Source: Reticulomyxa filosa
Lineage: Eukaryota; Foraminifera; Reticulomyxidae
NCBI GenBank assembly: GCA_000512085.1
Contig: ASPP01021653.1
Coordinates: forward strand, 1-28,707
DNA: 28,707 nt
Direction: 5' to 3'
Shown: positions 11,001 to 23,102 of the stretch, one piece after another
Numbering within the stretch: the first letter of the stretch is position 1
Layout: every line of letters starts with the position of its first letter
Program-made: the position numbers and the translations under genes
The notes under the pieces: generated by a model
What the model saw: only the letters and a program-made list of their open reading frames with translations
Databases searched by the model: none
What the model was told of the DNA's origin: nothing

Positions 11001-14000
11001 ATGGGCCATTACATGATACAGTAACTATTTTTCCAATATTCAAACGTGCCGTCGTGTCAACATTTTTTTTTTTTTTTTTTAAAAAAAAAAATAGACGCAA
11101 CTCTTCTTGAAGCAATCTGTACTGATGCGGCTCGACACTGCAACAACGATAAGGCAACCCAAAAGATGACCAGGATAACACGGAACAGTGATTTGGACCA
11201 TTCTTTCTTTGTTTGTACAATGATCGTCAACGTTTCAATGGCACGGACGGCCAGTAACAAATCGTTGTCGGCTCGCATGTACCTTTGTTCAGGAGGTTGG
11301 GAGCTCCAAAATGTTTCGCTGGCCTTTAATCCACGGATAATTGTTTGCAAAATCATAGTGACGACTTTCAAAGTCAAAGGCTCGGCGACAATGCAATATA
11401 AGCGTAATGCTCGACTGGCAATTTGTCGTGCTTTGAACACGGTGCCGTGATCGGACAAGTCAACTTCGACAGTGGCCCATTGCAAACAGCGCATTCCCCA
11501 TGCCGTGGCAGCTTCTTTCGATCCATATCGTAGTTTAAAACACGCGTACATCAATCGACTCAAATCGTCGACGTAAAGCGTAGTCTTTCTTGCGAACCAT
11601 CTTTGCAAATTCAAACGCGTGCCTCCATTTGCAGTGAATATAAGTTCGACTTCTCGGTTTATCTCTTCGGTCGTCCAAGGCTCCGAATCTGTGATAGGCT
11701 GTTCATTCCATTGGAATTGATACGTGCGACGATCTCGCAGCCACATTGCCAATTGAATGACTTCATCATCCACACTAATACGTGGAGGTATCAAGGCCAC
11801 AAACAAATGGGAGAGCAATTCTGCGTTTGGATTTGCCAATTGCTCCATCGGCTTTGCAAGGAACAGCAGCGAGTGAGTCATTATCAATGGCAACGCGCAG
11901 CGAATGCGTTGGATATCTGCACGCACATATTATCAAGTAAGTAATATAGTTTATTGTATCGATATGTGTACTCATTGTTTTAATCGACATATCCAAAAAA
12001 CAACAAAAAAAAAAAAAAAACAAAACTTCGAATAATAAGTGAGGAAACCCATCGTATGACCACCTCGGTCACTAAATGAGCATATTGTCCTCCGCCCAAC
12101 TGCAATGAACTATCGACGTACTCGTTCTGATCTTCTCGGACAATCTGCACATGATCCGGATTCGGCAGCACCCGACCACCCAATCCACAGCCGACATTGA
12201 GTATTTGCAACAGACTCGACAACACGGATTCGGGATGGGTGACAAATATTTGTCGCAAAATGTTTTCGCACATCAGAATGAATTGTTCCGGCGTCAACAG
12301 ACCTCGACGCATGTCTGCGATGTGGGCCAGACTGGGACGTGTTACGCCTCCCGTGTCTCTTGTTTGGTCCAATTCTCGCGAGGATTTGCTCTTGGCGACC
12401 ACATTGAACAACGACTTGGATTTGTGTCGGGTTTGTAATAGCAGTTCGTCTTGCAAGGCTTGCTTGGCTGTCGCTTCCATGTTTGCAATCTCTTTCATAT
12501 CTTGTTGATAGCCCTCGTATCGACCAATGACAGTGCGAATCAAAAACCGCACGGCATCGTCGATGTTCTTGGGCTCGGGATGGGACATCAATGTGGTGTT
12601 GTTCGTCAACACTGCGTGCCAAATGCGATGGAACTGCGTGTCGATTTCCGGTCTTCGTTCGTGTCCGAATCTCAGCGTCAAATTGAGCAATCGTTCCATG
12701 TACAACCCGATGTTGCTGGAACTGTGCAAAGGAGCATTCGCAAACCATGGCAACGCGATTTGCAGCAGATTGTGGACCAAAGTCAAGTGGTTATCTTGCA
12801 CAATCGGCGACAAAGCCTCTTGTTGTTCTAAATCGTTCATTCTTGTCGCCATTTCTTCCAATATCTGCAACACGTGGTGGACAATGGCATGCGAAGTTTC
12901 ACTCGATGCCGCATTCGCAAATAAAATGGAGATTTGCATTGCCGTGTGTCTCACATCGCGGATATCCAAGGACTGCAAGCCCATTCGAAGTTCGAACAAC
13001 TGGTCCAAGGGCTCATCAGAATGACATAGCTTTTTGGCCAATTTGTAGAGCAGCGCAAATGCGCGACGACTCATATTTATCGCATGCATAATGTCGTCCG
13101 CCACTCGAACAGCGATAATCGATTCCGTCCGAGAATAGCCCCCGTCTTGCATGTCCGGATCCGCTTTCTTGTTGGAAGATGCCAAGGCTATTCCCTGGGC
13201 AATCAATGTCGGTGAAAGCAGTTTCGGACGCGAAATGTGTTGACTTCCTTCCTCCTCCGCGTATGCCACGGCTTGCTGCATGTCTTGAGTGGATAGACTC
13301 ACGGGCAAAGACAAGGAATAAATGGACCCGTAATTATCGGATGGAATGCCTCGCAGAGTGACCAAGGAGGACGCATCTCTTTGATGTTGCGCAATGTTCT
13401 TGCCGTTCAGAATTACCTGTCGATCGACAAATGGGATTAGAAACATTAAACAAAACACAGCGAGTTGTTTGTGGATATCATTTGCATTCGCGTCAACATC
13501 ATCATTGACAATTGCATTGCCATTGCCATTGCCATTGCCATTGCTCATTGACATTGACGTGACCTGCCTTGGCATCATCCAGATTCGAGTCGGGCACATC
13601 CAAAGAGACAATAACATCGAAAAATATTTTGGCATGTCCATAGCCACCTCGAGCCAATTCAGAATAGAACATATGCAAAATGGACTGGAGCACGGTGGTG
13701 TAGTAATGCTTCATCAAATACTTGAGCGAGGGGATGCCTTCTTTTTGTCCGTCGATTGCCCATTGCAACCACGAAGAGCGATGTGCTTCGTTGTCTCCGT
13801 CCTTTGGCAAAATGCCATCTTGTTGAGGCGACAACACCGGACCCAATGCCAACACCGAAGTCGCTGTGCGAAATGCTTGATATTCCAATTGCAATATGCG
13901 CAATCGCAATTGTCTTTCTTGCACTTGGTCAGCCGCTTTATCACGTAGCACTGCGCGTTTATCCCATATACTCGAAACCAGCTGTTTGCCTTCAGGGTCC

Positions 14001-17000
14001 TGTCCGCTGCTGCACTGCGACCATATTTTCATCATTTTCAACACGCGCGCTCTTTGTTGGGCGTCCCACAGCTGTTGCATCCATTCCATGTTCTCTGCGG
14101 CTGCGATGGTCGACATGGCCATTCGCAAGGCAAAGGCCACGTTTTCGACTATTCGAGCGATGCAACGGAATCTCTCTGGATCTCCATTGCAATGTTCCAA
14201 CAAATGCTTGTCGTCCAAATCACAACAGAATTGGATGAGTTCTTTGTGTATTCCATCGAGTTTGATTTGATCTTTGCTATTTTCTTTCTCCTTTTCCTTT
14301 TGCTTGTCTTTCTCTTCCTCTTCGTCCTCCTCTTCTTCCTCTTCTTTCTGTTTCTTATTTTTATTCTTATTCTTCTTCTCTTCGACTTGGATTGGGGCCA
14401 ACTCTCGTTCCATCATTCGGATCAGTCTTTCTTTCGAACTGAAGGCCAACACCACGTAGTTGTATATCCACACTCGTCGACAATTGGAATAGAACATTTG
14501 CATTGCTTTCTTTTTTTTTATTCGGCCTTTTGGATGTTGATAGTTGGCTTCGTACCATGCACGCAGCGACTTGAACAGCGGTACCAATCGATTGGAGTGA
14601 GCGCATTGAAGAGTATATAAAATGGTGTTGATGAGTTGAGTGTCGTTGTCATTTGCAAATCGCCAAAATTGAATCCAAATGCTATTGTAAAACTCGACTT
14701 CATTCAATCCATTGTCCTCACTGAATCCGAGTAATGGGATCAATGCTATGCACATACTGCCGAGGACGTCTCTCTCCATTGACTTTTCATCCACACCCAA
14801 CCATTTTTCTTGCAGCAGTATTTCTTGACAGCAATCCACTCGCAAAAATTTCATGTATTCACTGCCCTGTTCGCACAGCGCTTCCATTTTCTCCACAATG
14901 ACATCCATGCACGCGCTATACGGGGTGAAGTCATTTGGGTCGAGCAATGCTCTCCACACTCCATGTGTCGGACTATATCCGCCTGCGTTATTACGATTAT
15001 TGTTATTGGCATTGCTGCCATTGGCTTTGTTGTTATTGTTATTGTCATTGTTTGTGTTGATATTACTAATGCTGGTATAATAGGTCTCCATCTTGTTCGG
15101 TTCAAACTCGCTTGTGGTCAGTTTAATATTGTCTTGATGATTTTTGAATTTGACCGCGGCTCGATACACCATTTCGTCCGAGTACAATTCCAACATTTGT
15201 CCAATTGAAGATGGAAACGACAGTTGTTTTTGTTGCTCCAGTGGTGACTTGTCCACGTAGTAATATCCAATCAACAGTTCCATGGCCTTTTGTACAGACT
15301 GGAGCAGTTCCACACTGGAATGTCGAATGTAAATGTTCGTGTGACACAAAAACGCAAAGGCCAGGGCGTCCAATCGATGCAGTGCCACACACAAGGTTTC
15401 CACTGTTTGTTTCTGATTCACCACTTCCACACGTTTCTTATTCGTCAGATTCACAAACACCATGACTAATTCTACACTTTCCATCCCACACATACACGCA
15501 TGTATACACGCATGTATACATTATGCACATATATATGCAACACAAACAAAATATTTTATCACAAAATGCATTCCAACAACAAGCATTGCAAAACTGGACA
15601 GAGCTTGAATCAATACACTAATGCAAAAAGCTTCGTGGATAAAGAATTGCAAAATGAAGTTGGTTAATTCGGTCAACAGCCGAGGCAACAATATTCTTTT
15701 ACAAGTGTCAATGATTATATCAAAATATACCAATTTTTGCCAACACAAAAAATAAAACAAAGCAAAAAACAAATAAAATGAAATGAAACAAAAGTGAAAC
15801 TTTTCTTGCTTTGCCACTTCAATCAACACGCAAAGAGCGAGTTGCGCAATCTCGTAATCTGGGTGCAACAATAAATATCCAATGTAAAGTTTATTCCCTT
15901 GTTTGGCGTCGGTAAGGATCGACGAAGGACGCAATGCCAATGAGGCACGCAAACACGCTTTTAAGACTTGTAGATATTCTTTACGACTAGTCGCCTTTGC
16001 TTTCTTGACCATTTCTTCCAATGTGTCGAAATCATTGATTTTCTGTCTGGCGTTTAAAACGAATTTGGCAATGCTATTGTTATGTATAAATGCAAGTTTC
16101 AATAAGTCTTGGTTTGTCAGTGATGCATAAGCAGGATGGTGTATAATGGCATCGTCTTGTTTTTTGTCTTCCATGATTTCGTCCACCACACTTTTTTTTT
16201 CTTCTTCGGGGTCGTTTCTGTAGTTCCACCACAGAGAAGAGGCATCATCGCCATCGCCGTCTTGAAACAAGGGCAGTCGATGAAGAGATGGTGATTTCAC
16301 CCGAGTGATGTCAATGGATTCGGGCTTGTCTTTATCTTTATCCAAGCGATAATGAGTTGGTGATACCATCGGTACAGAAGGAGACGAGGTGGATGGAGTC
16401 ACGGTAGTAACGACGTCGCTAAATACCAAAGGTTGTGTGCGTCGACCAATTTTTTCCACGCCAATGAATTGCTCCGCTTGCCACAATATGGTCGGCAAAA
16501 AATCATTGAGGGTTGACAACAAAGTCGGACTCGGTTGGTGTTGACGAACGAAATTGCCGTCCAATCGCACAATTTCGCTGACGCAGTCCAAGCCCAATAC
16601 AATTTGATCGACTGTCGATTTTCGAACATCAAACAGCTGTGGCAACAGCGTTTGAACCGCGAGTTCCAAGTTTTGGGCGCACAAATGCACAAACACGCAC
16701 ACACATCGATGCCAGTGTCGATGGTACATCGTCTTCAGCGCCTTGCCACGCAAAAAGGCCTTAAACACTACGTGCATATGATTTTTCTTGGCGTTTTCAT
16801 CGTCGTCACTACGTACACTGCTGAGCCAATTGATGGGTCTTTTTTCGTGAAATGGAAAGGGGTTGTTTGTTCCCTCGAAAAGCATTTGCAGCATTTCCAA
16901 TGCGTCTCCGACCTTGTCAGCTTCATCCAAGTGATTCAACACGTGATTTTCCAAAAAGGGTTGAAGCTTTTCGTACATCGAAGTCGGCCCACGCAATATG

Positions 17001-18798
17001 ATTGTCAACATTAATAAGTAGCATGCCTTTTTCACGGGACGACCTTTGCCCGAAGTTGATAACTTTCTTACAATTTCAAAGATCTCGTTGAGTACCTTTA
17101 TTTCGTTGGTCTTACGTCCGACAAAATCCATTTGCTTCGCTACATTCAATATCGTTTGCAAATGCGCAATCAACACCTCCTGCGACGTTCGTCGATTCGC
17201 CACTTTCAGATACTCTGCGTGGAAGGTCAGCCAATTCTCTTGGTTGTTCTTGTCCACACGTATGTAACGTAGCATTGCAAAGTACACGGCCGCTTTTCCC
17301 GACATTTGCTGTTTCTCCACACATTCTTCCAACTGACTCTTCAACATCGTTTGAACCTATTTTTTTGTCATTGCAAATTTAATAATGTGCCTTTGGCATC
17401 AATCAATTTCGAGACATTGCAAGCAAGAAAAAGAATGAAAAGCCTTCATAATGGATATGCCAAAGCGAGATTTGCTTAACTTGGGATGAGTGCTCTGTTG
17501 CAGAGACAAGACCAACTATTTTGGCCCATTCCATTGTTGATCGATTTCCATATTCTTCTAGTAGCTTCAATTATCACACACAAGTTAGGGACATATGATC
17601 GAATCGACCAACAAAATAAAATACATATATATATATAAACATATATGTATGTATATGTACATATATGTATGTATATGTGTATATGTATATGTGTATATGT
17701 ATATAGTGTCGTATGTGTGCATTGATTTGGCCCCCAATGGCAAGTAAATACACACAAACAGGAGATTCGTGTTTTCGTTGTGTGGCTCTGTCAATATTAA
17801 ATTTGACGACGTCCATTAACCATTGAACAGTAAGTTCGTCAATCTTCAATATATACACACGTTCTTGATTGGAGATATTATATTGTTTTTTCTCATCGTC
17901 CTCTTCTTCATGTTTATGATTTACCGCCTCACTTTGTTCCATTTTTCTATGTGTCGAAGATCGTATAAAGATCGTTTATATATACATATATGTATATACA
18001 TGCATATACAATATCATGGAGGTGATCATTTATAAACACAAAAAAAAGAATATTTTGTTTAACGATAATATACGAAGAAGCATTCTCGACACGACAAAGT
18101 CGATGATAGGTTCACACATTTCGGCAGTTTTTTTGGACGAATTGTCGTCATTTTTTACAGCAAATTTATTATCATTTTCCACACTGTCACGCTTTTCATT
18201 ATTGCTTTTACCATTCTCATTTTTGCTTTCTGAGCCTCGTTTGTCCTTATTTTTGTCCTCGACATCTCCGGACTTATAGCTTTGATGCTTTTCTGCTACA
18301 TTGCGCACTGGTTCTACACTTCCTCGAAAGATTGGAGCTTGAGGATATTTTTCTTCTATTGCACCAATTACATTGCGGAACGCACTTAATTCACGGACCA
18401 CTCCCTTTTGTTGTCGTTGTTTGTTACTTCGGTTACTACTGCTTTCTTTCATTTCTACACACTAACCACCTTCCTACGGCGGATAGTGCAGTACACTTAA
18501 AAATAAAAAAATATGCTTCGCCATTTTTAAAAAAATTCAATGCAAAAAAAAAAACTTTTGCTTTATTCGGATATGGCAATAGTTCCAACAGCCCTTCGAC
18601 CAAATTTTGGGCAGATTCATTTCGATGTATTTCAGCTTCAAAATTTTTGGCAAAGTTATCAAAAAATGCTCGGTCTGGTAAAAATACGTGCCCTTGGAGA
18701 GCAGTATCCTTTTGATATACCAAATCTGATGTCCAGTTTTTCACGAGTGCATGTAAAAAGTTGCTGAACAAAGTCGTAACATGGTCATTATTTTGCAT
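7508..18798 (-). CDS. Furry/Tao3/Mor2-like scaffold with C-terminal RGS domain
   Basis: Furry-family proteins are very large HEAT-repeat scaffolds that hold and activate NDR/LATS kinases in polarity and morphogenesis. The modelled exons are 18798-18556, 18461-18064, 17946-17760, 17564-17481, 17356-15801, 15695-15595, 15471-13559, 13416-12027, 11916-11171, 11024-10477, 10392-10200, 10098-9835, 9752-9615, 9522-9376, 9276-8916, 8836-7993, 7923-7791 and 7729-7508. Every join keeps phase with GT-AG ends, giving about 3,155 residues, close to animal Furry (about 3,000). Family landmarks are an N-terminal LMLTIIL helix region, LLQIALPWFANAPL (family: LxYLLPWLxNxEL) followed by LRFGHERRPEI, and AWGMRCLQWA (family: ALQWA...S). 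An Asn-rich and a Glu/Lys-rich insert interrupt the middle. The last 140 residues or so form an RGS domain. Weak points are the two most 5' exons and the donor at 11170 (11179 is possible). I found no intergenic gap separating Furry from RGS. Confidence 0.72.
8071..9262 (-). other. Disordered acidic linker between Furry repeats and RGS
   Basis: This part of the giant gene encodes about 370 residues of low-complexity sequence rich in Ser, Glu, Lys, Asn and Gln. It includes an uninterrupted Glu run (about 8675-8700) and many Ser-Pro, Arg-x-x-Ser and Lys-rich patches. Helical repeats end upstream near 9276 and the RGS domain begins downstream near 8070. One intron (8837-8915) with a long poly(T) on the plus strand divides it. 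The Met-Met codons near 9260 could in principle start a separate RGS gene. However, the sequence directly upstream behaves like an ordinary 99-nt intron (9277-9375), not a promoter region. Confidence 0.6.
10393..17356 (-). other. HEAT-type helical core of the Furry-like gene
   Basis: These exons encode the conserved body of the scaffold. The 17356-15801 exon matches the Furry N-terminal domain: alternating amphipathic helices, a segment around GRPVKKACYLLMLTIIL, and SMYEKLQPFLENHVLN. The 15471-13559 exon carries the middle repeats, an Asn-rich insert (about 14985-15075) and a Glu/Lys-rich insert (about 14277-14380). The 13416-12027 exon holds the Furry segment around the ALPWFANAPL motif and a following repeat near AVRFLIRTVIG. 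The 11916-11171 exon has AATAWGMRCLQWA and RQIASRALRLYCI, matching the family block in which Ser-Arg-His-x-Ala-x-Arg-Ser-x-x-Ile-Phe-Arg-x-Leu follows ALQWA. An intron of 105 nt (15696-15800) is a multiple of three without a stop codon, so it could be retained silently. Confidence 0.7.
13514..13545 (+). repeat. CATTGC hexamer repeat inside an intron
   Basis: Several near-perfect copies of a CATTGC unit lie within the intron at 13417-13558 of the Furry-like gene. Read through, they would encode Gln-Trp repeats on the minus strand. I treat the stretch as intronic because the frame then hits a stop and because splicing from 13558 to 13416 rejoins conserved sequence. Its position next to the donor makes the exact exon end (13558, 13567 or 13552) less certain. 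Confidence 0.7.
17621..17705. repeat. TATGTA/ATATAC-type microsatellite in an intron
   Basis: About 85 bp of mixed TA, TATG and GTATAT units. It lies in the intron 17565-17759 of the Furry-like gene. Its unspliced translation gives an artificial Tyr-Ile-Thr-rich peptide that should not be taken as protein. Confidence 0.85.
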
Positions 18799-19213
18799 AG
18801 CAACTTAGACAATAATTTAAAGAAAATAGATTTAACGGGGTCTTTTAAAAAAACTTCGTACTTTCGTAACACTATCCTGTTTGATACATTAAATATTAGA
18901 CTTAAAAAAAATAATCTGTAAACCATGTCACTGTTTTTATTCCAATATTAGGCAAGAAACCGGAAATAATTTAAAAACTAAGAAATATAAAATAGAATGC
19001 AGCAGTTTCTGATCCAAAAAATTATGCAATATTTTTAATTTTGTGACAATAATCTACTATGCTGAATAAAACCCCCCTTTTCAATTGGTTTGAAATAGAA
19101 CAGAATACCATAACTCTAAAACTTTTTGGAATGATTACGCAGTAGCCCCACAAATCCTAGGTTTTCACAAAGTCAAAAGGGGAAAATTGATTATATTTAT
19201 TATCTATAAAATA
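18799..19213. promoter_or_regulatory. Divergent intergenic region, Furry-like / TMEM209-like
   Basis: About 415 bp separate the modelled starts of the minus-strand Furry-RGS gene (ATG at 18798, with an in-frame stop just upstream) and the plus-strand membrane-protein gene (ATG at 19214). It is A/T-rich and presumably contains both promoters. There is a C-run (ACCCCCC) near 19070. No factor site can be named. Confidence 0.4.
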
Positions 19214-22200
19214 ATGAGTTATTCAAACAAAACAAGGGAATCAAATGTGTCAGATCTGTCATGGCAGACAGATTCTGTAACGCAAACTCAGTCTGGCCAA
19301 CGTTATCCAATCTTTGACATTTCGAACGTAGGGGAAGCAATGATGAGTGATAGTAACACATCAGAAGGACAAGAAGGCCTTCCATGTTCAGCATTCGTGT
19401 TTCTTATACTAGTATTATCAATAGTATTCACGGTGTTATTTGGTGTGTTCCTGTCATCCGAAGCTTATGGTAATTGTGTTGTTTCGATTAAAAACAAGTA
19501 TTTTTTTGTTTGCAAAAAAAAAAAAAAAGGCACAGGAAAGCGAATATCATTGAGAACATTACTGTTGATATGTGGGACGGTGCTTCTTATTGGATTGTTG
19601 ATTGTAAACATATTATCTTGCATATCACCGAAATGGTCCATATTTTCGCAAGACCCTTTGGATGCATTGGAGGAAATGGACATATCTCGTGTTTTGAACA
19701 CTCCCGGTGGCGATGATGCCAGTACCATCCAACCATCGAGAGGCTTTTTCGACCGGCTTAATACATCTGCTGCTTCACGCAATGTCGGATAACTGTACCA
19801 ATTAATACATTTATATCTTTGTTTGTATATATGTCCCGTCCTCCCCTTCTCTCTCTCTTTCTCTCCTTTTTGACAATGATCTTTTTGGGCGAATTTGTGT
19901 CAAAAAGAATAGGAGTACGTTTGACAATGACGACCAATACCTCCCTGTCGGTAATGTGGAAGGATCACTCGGAGGAAGGGCGACTGCCGACTTTGTTGCA
20001 AAGCCAATCCGCGACAGAGATCAGTACGCTACTCAATTTTCCAAAGCACCATTCCGCAGTGAATCACTTTCTTCACACGTGCTCAAGAAGCCTTTGTCTT
20101 CTTCCCTTCATCAAGACTTGTCTTTTGGTAAGAACGTGACTGACATATGCATTTATATATTATAACATCTTTTTTTTATTATTATTATTTTATTGTGCAA
20201 GGATAAGTGCAAGAATATTTATATATGTATATGTGTATACATATATATTTATATATATATATATATGTATATATAAAATGAATTTATTGATACAGATGCG
20301 AAATTGGACACTAGTGCATTAAACAATTCAAAGCTTGCAGATGAATACCAATACGCCGGTATGAGCCAAAAGCCAACAGGATTGCACGCAAGTGCTCGTG
20401 GAATGGAACATCGTGCACGTCAAGGAATGGCGCCAAGCGAATGGGAAGCCACACGTCTCATTGCGGATCATGAGCCCTCCGCATGGAGATGGTTTCAAGG
20501 GCAAAATACAATACTAGCTCAACCACTAAAGAAACGCCCTTTTGGTACTAACATTTCGTAACTGCTGTCTATATTATTTGTGTATTTGATTTCTTTTGCA
20601 TTTTATGTATGTATGTATGTGTATGTTTACAAAACCAATAGGCATAAGTGAGCCATTGAGTACAACAGAGAATGTCGATGCAAGTGAGAGCAGCAGGACT
20701 CGTCACTATGACTCAAATCACAAATATCGTTTTCATTGGTCAGCAGGCAAAGAACAGCCTTCGGAATACTCGGGTGCCACACAAAATCCACAGGACATTA
20801 TCCAAACCTTGGGCTCGTTGACGTTGGACAAACGAAACGCTCCTTCCTCTACCATTGCTCCTGCTCCCGTCACAGCCGCTGCTGGTAATGCTCCCATTCC
20901 TTCTGCAAGTGTATTTAAAACCAAAAGGAGAAAGATAACCGAGTTATTGGATCAATCAAAGACATCGACTATTCAAAACTGGGATTTTCTATATTCCGAA
21001 TTAGCACAACAATTGTGTTCTCAGCTTGATATCGGACTTTTCATTCATCAATGGGCTGAGTCAGCAAAATGGGTATCACGCAAAAACGCTTTATTCTTCA
21101 TTTCCAGGGAGTGAGGAGGGGCTTTGCTTTTCGTCGGTGCAAATCAAATACATATACACATACATTTACATTTACATTTACATTTACATATACATATATA
21201 TGAGAAAATTAGTTTTTGACGACGGCTGTGTGCAAAGAAAAATATAATGCTTGGATTGAAAGCAATAAAATGATCGAATCATTGGTGGAGCAATTAAAAA
21301 CATGGTATCCAAAGATGAAAGAAGGATTCAACAAATTGACATCTACCGACAGTAAATCTCATTTTTTGCTGGCCAACTACCGACAAATGCAGCAAGTGGC
21401 CCAAGACACACAGTCTCCGCGAATTCTTGAAGGACTGGAAAAAAGAAAGCAATTACTTGAAAATTTGGAAAAACTAATGAAAAGCAAAACGGTAAGTGAG
21501 GCCAAGACGGATGAATCTCAAGCTAGTGCTTCGCAGCCTCGTGAAAAACAATCTTTGCCATATCAACCAATCATGAACAGAGTAGAAAAGTTTATCAAAA
21601 ATGAGTGGAAGGCTGATGATTTATTAACTCCTTATCCCCATATTGGCAATCTCACCGATGCTGAGATACTGATGCAATTGTTTATTCAACATATGGACGA
21701 TATTTTATTCCCAACCGCTTTGTTTAGTAACAAACATTATTTACAAATTCCTTTGTCAAAGGCCAATGATTTAAAGTTCCTCCAAAAGTCATTTGATGAC
21801 ATTGCTATCGTTTGTGTCACCAATCAGGACACTGAACCACAAGACAAAAACAATGACAGGTACTTTTTTTTTTTTGGACATTTGGTTGAAACATGCACAT
21901 GCAATGTTACTTGGTTGTTTTTTGAAATCGTACATGCTCACAATAAAACAGCAAGACCACAAAGACACCTTTCTTGCCTTATTATTTTTTGATATTTGAT
22001 CTAGCTTTAGTAGAAAAATCACCTTTCAAAAGACTCGCGTCAACGATTACTACTACTGATAAAAAGGCTGTCGGCACATGGTACGTGCAACCAGGTAATT
22101 CAAACGTATTTTATTGCATTGCGTTGCTTGCTTTTTTTATTCATCGGGTTTTAAAGGGCCATTTGGATGGAATTAACTTGCAACAGAATCCATTTTTGAA

Positions 22201-22240
22201 AACTGTGCTGTCATATAATTTTTTTAATGTTTTCTATTAA
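19214..22240 (+). CDS. TMEM209-like membrane protein (cytochrome b561 N-terminal-domain family)
   Basis: TMEM209 is a nuclear-envelope/ER membrane protein of poorly known role. Exons are 19214-19469, 19530-19783, 19908-20127, 20296-20544, 20642-21072, 21213-21859 and 22033-22240. All joins keep phase, giving 754 residues (human about 560). Two membrane helices lie near residues 56-80 and 96-114, as in TMEM209, followed by a long Ser/Thr/Pro linker. The folded C-terminal part matches the family in order: NWDFLYSELAQQL (family: AxTLxKFQYQLA), KEKYNAWIESNKMIESLVEQ (family: FRNWINETILVPLVQEI), GNLTDAEILMQLFIQHMDD (family: DSAIIMHVFCTYLD), and GNSNVFYCIALLAFFI (family: GRNNMFHTLLMFLYII). The last join to 22033 was preferred over an acceptor at 22004 because only it restores this C-terminal block. 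Intron 1 is 60 nt, in frame and stop-free. Confidence 0.72.
20217..20276. repeat. TA-rich microsatellite in an intron
   Basis: A run of TA, TATG and ATTT units inside the intron 20128-20295 of the TMEM209-like gene. The flanking donor (GTAAGAAC) and acceptor (GATACAG) are strong and the join is in phase. Confidence 0.85.
21151..21201. repeat. CATTTA/CATATA repeat in an intron
   Basis: A tandem of CATATA and CATTTA hexamers in the intron 21073-21212 of the TMEM209-like gene. The surrounding exons rejoin in phase and restore the family helix KEKYNAWIESNKM. Confidence 0.85.
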
Positions 22241-23102
22241 TTGGATGGAACTATTTATTTTTTTGGCCAACCAAACTCACAGCCGATAACGTACCAATGA
22301 AAACTTGTTTGTTGTTAGTACAAATTTTTCAGTATTTACTTGAAACACGAAGGCAAATCAAGAACAATAGAATTTTAATATTCTTTTAGAAACATATTCT
22401 ACGATCGTTAGTCACTGAAAAATGAAAAACTATTTTCTTGGAAACTTGAAATAAAAAATTTAAACTGTACATTGTGCAAAATATCTCACAAATAATATTT
22501 CTCGTGACACAGCTTTTTTAATTTCTTGTGATCGTTGTTTGGGCAAAGTTACAAATTTCAACAAAAACGAAAACTCAAAAGAAAAAGAAATTTTAAAAAA
22601 CCAGAATCGAAAACAAGACTATCCAGAGTTTTATGCTATATAAAAATAAGACAAAAATATGTATTGTTTTTTAATTTACAAAACATTTAACCAATAAAAA
22701 ATATATCAAAAAACATTGCCAAGATCCTCTCACTTCAACAGTGAACAAGTGAGAATCACTCTTTATCAACAGTAACAATTAATTACATTTTGGTGATGAT
22801 TTGTTAAACGTTCAAATCGCAAATTGTGCGTACATAAACTTTCGGATATTTTTTCGACAGATGTAACAAAAATGTACATCATCCAGCCAAACTTATTGAC
22901 AAACGAAAAAAGTGAAGGCAAAAACCGGGAAAGAGTATAGACAAATAAGGATAAAAAATAGTTAAAACACTAATAATCTTTTATTTAGTCGAACAGATCG
23001 CTTCCACAAAAAAAAAAAGCAATCGTTTAACTAACTTCAAGAAAATTGAACCAAAATGTAAGGTGCGATTTTTGTTTGTGCCTTCCTCCTTCGTTCTTTT
23101 CT
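22241..23102. other. Convergent A/T-rich intergenic region
   Basis: About 860 bp between the 3' end of the TMEM209-like gene and the candidate tail exon of the GPCR-like gene. It is dominated by A and T with many short homopolymers. No coding frame, RNA gene or array was found. Poly(A) sites of both flanking genes are expected here. Confidence 0.55.

Noticed and set aside
11063-11092. Adjacent poly(T) and poly(A) runs considered as a hairpin terminator
   Set aside because: They lie inside a spliced intron of the Furry-like gene, and similar A/T runs fill most introns in this window.
12527-13024. Plus-strand open frame of 165 codons
   Set aside because: It lies antisense to a well-supported Furry exon, has no family features, and mirrors the codon structure of the opposite strand.
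13514-13545. CATTGC repeat considered as a CRISPR-like or coding repeat
   Set aside because: Units are six bases with no spacers, and the stretch is intronic; this is a simple microsatellite.
14054-14620. Plus-strand frame with a long Leu/Phe-rich hydrophobic stretch
   Set aside because: The apparent membrane segment is the reverse reading of a Glu/Lys-rich insert in the Furry-like protein.
17476-17757. Minus-strand frame giving a Tyr/Ile/Thr-rich peptide
   Set aside because: It is translated microsatellite in an intron; the true exon (17564-17481) uses another frame that joins conserved flanks.
21974-22059. Short terminal exon of the TMEM209-like gene ending at a TGA at 22057-22059 (acceptor at 22004)
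   Set aside because: It is also in phase, but it would lose the conserved C-terminal block recovered by the acceptor at 22032.
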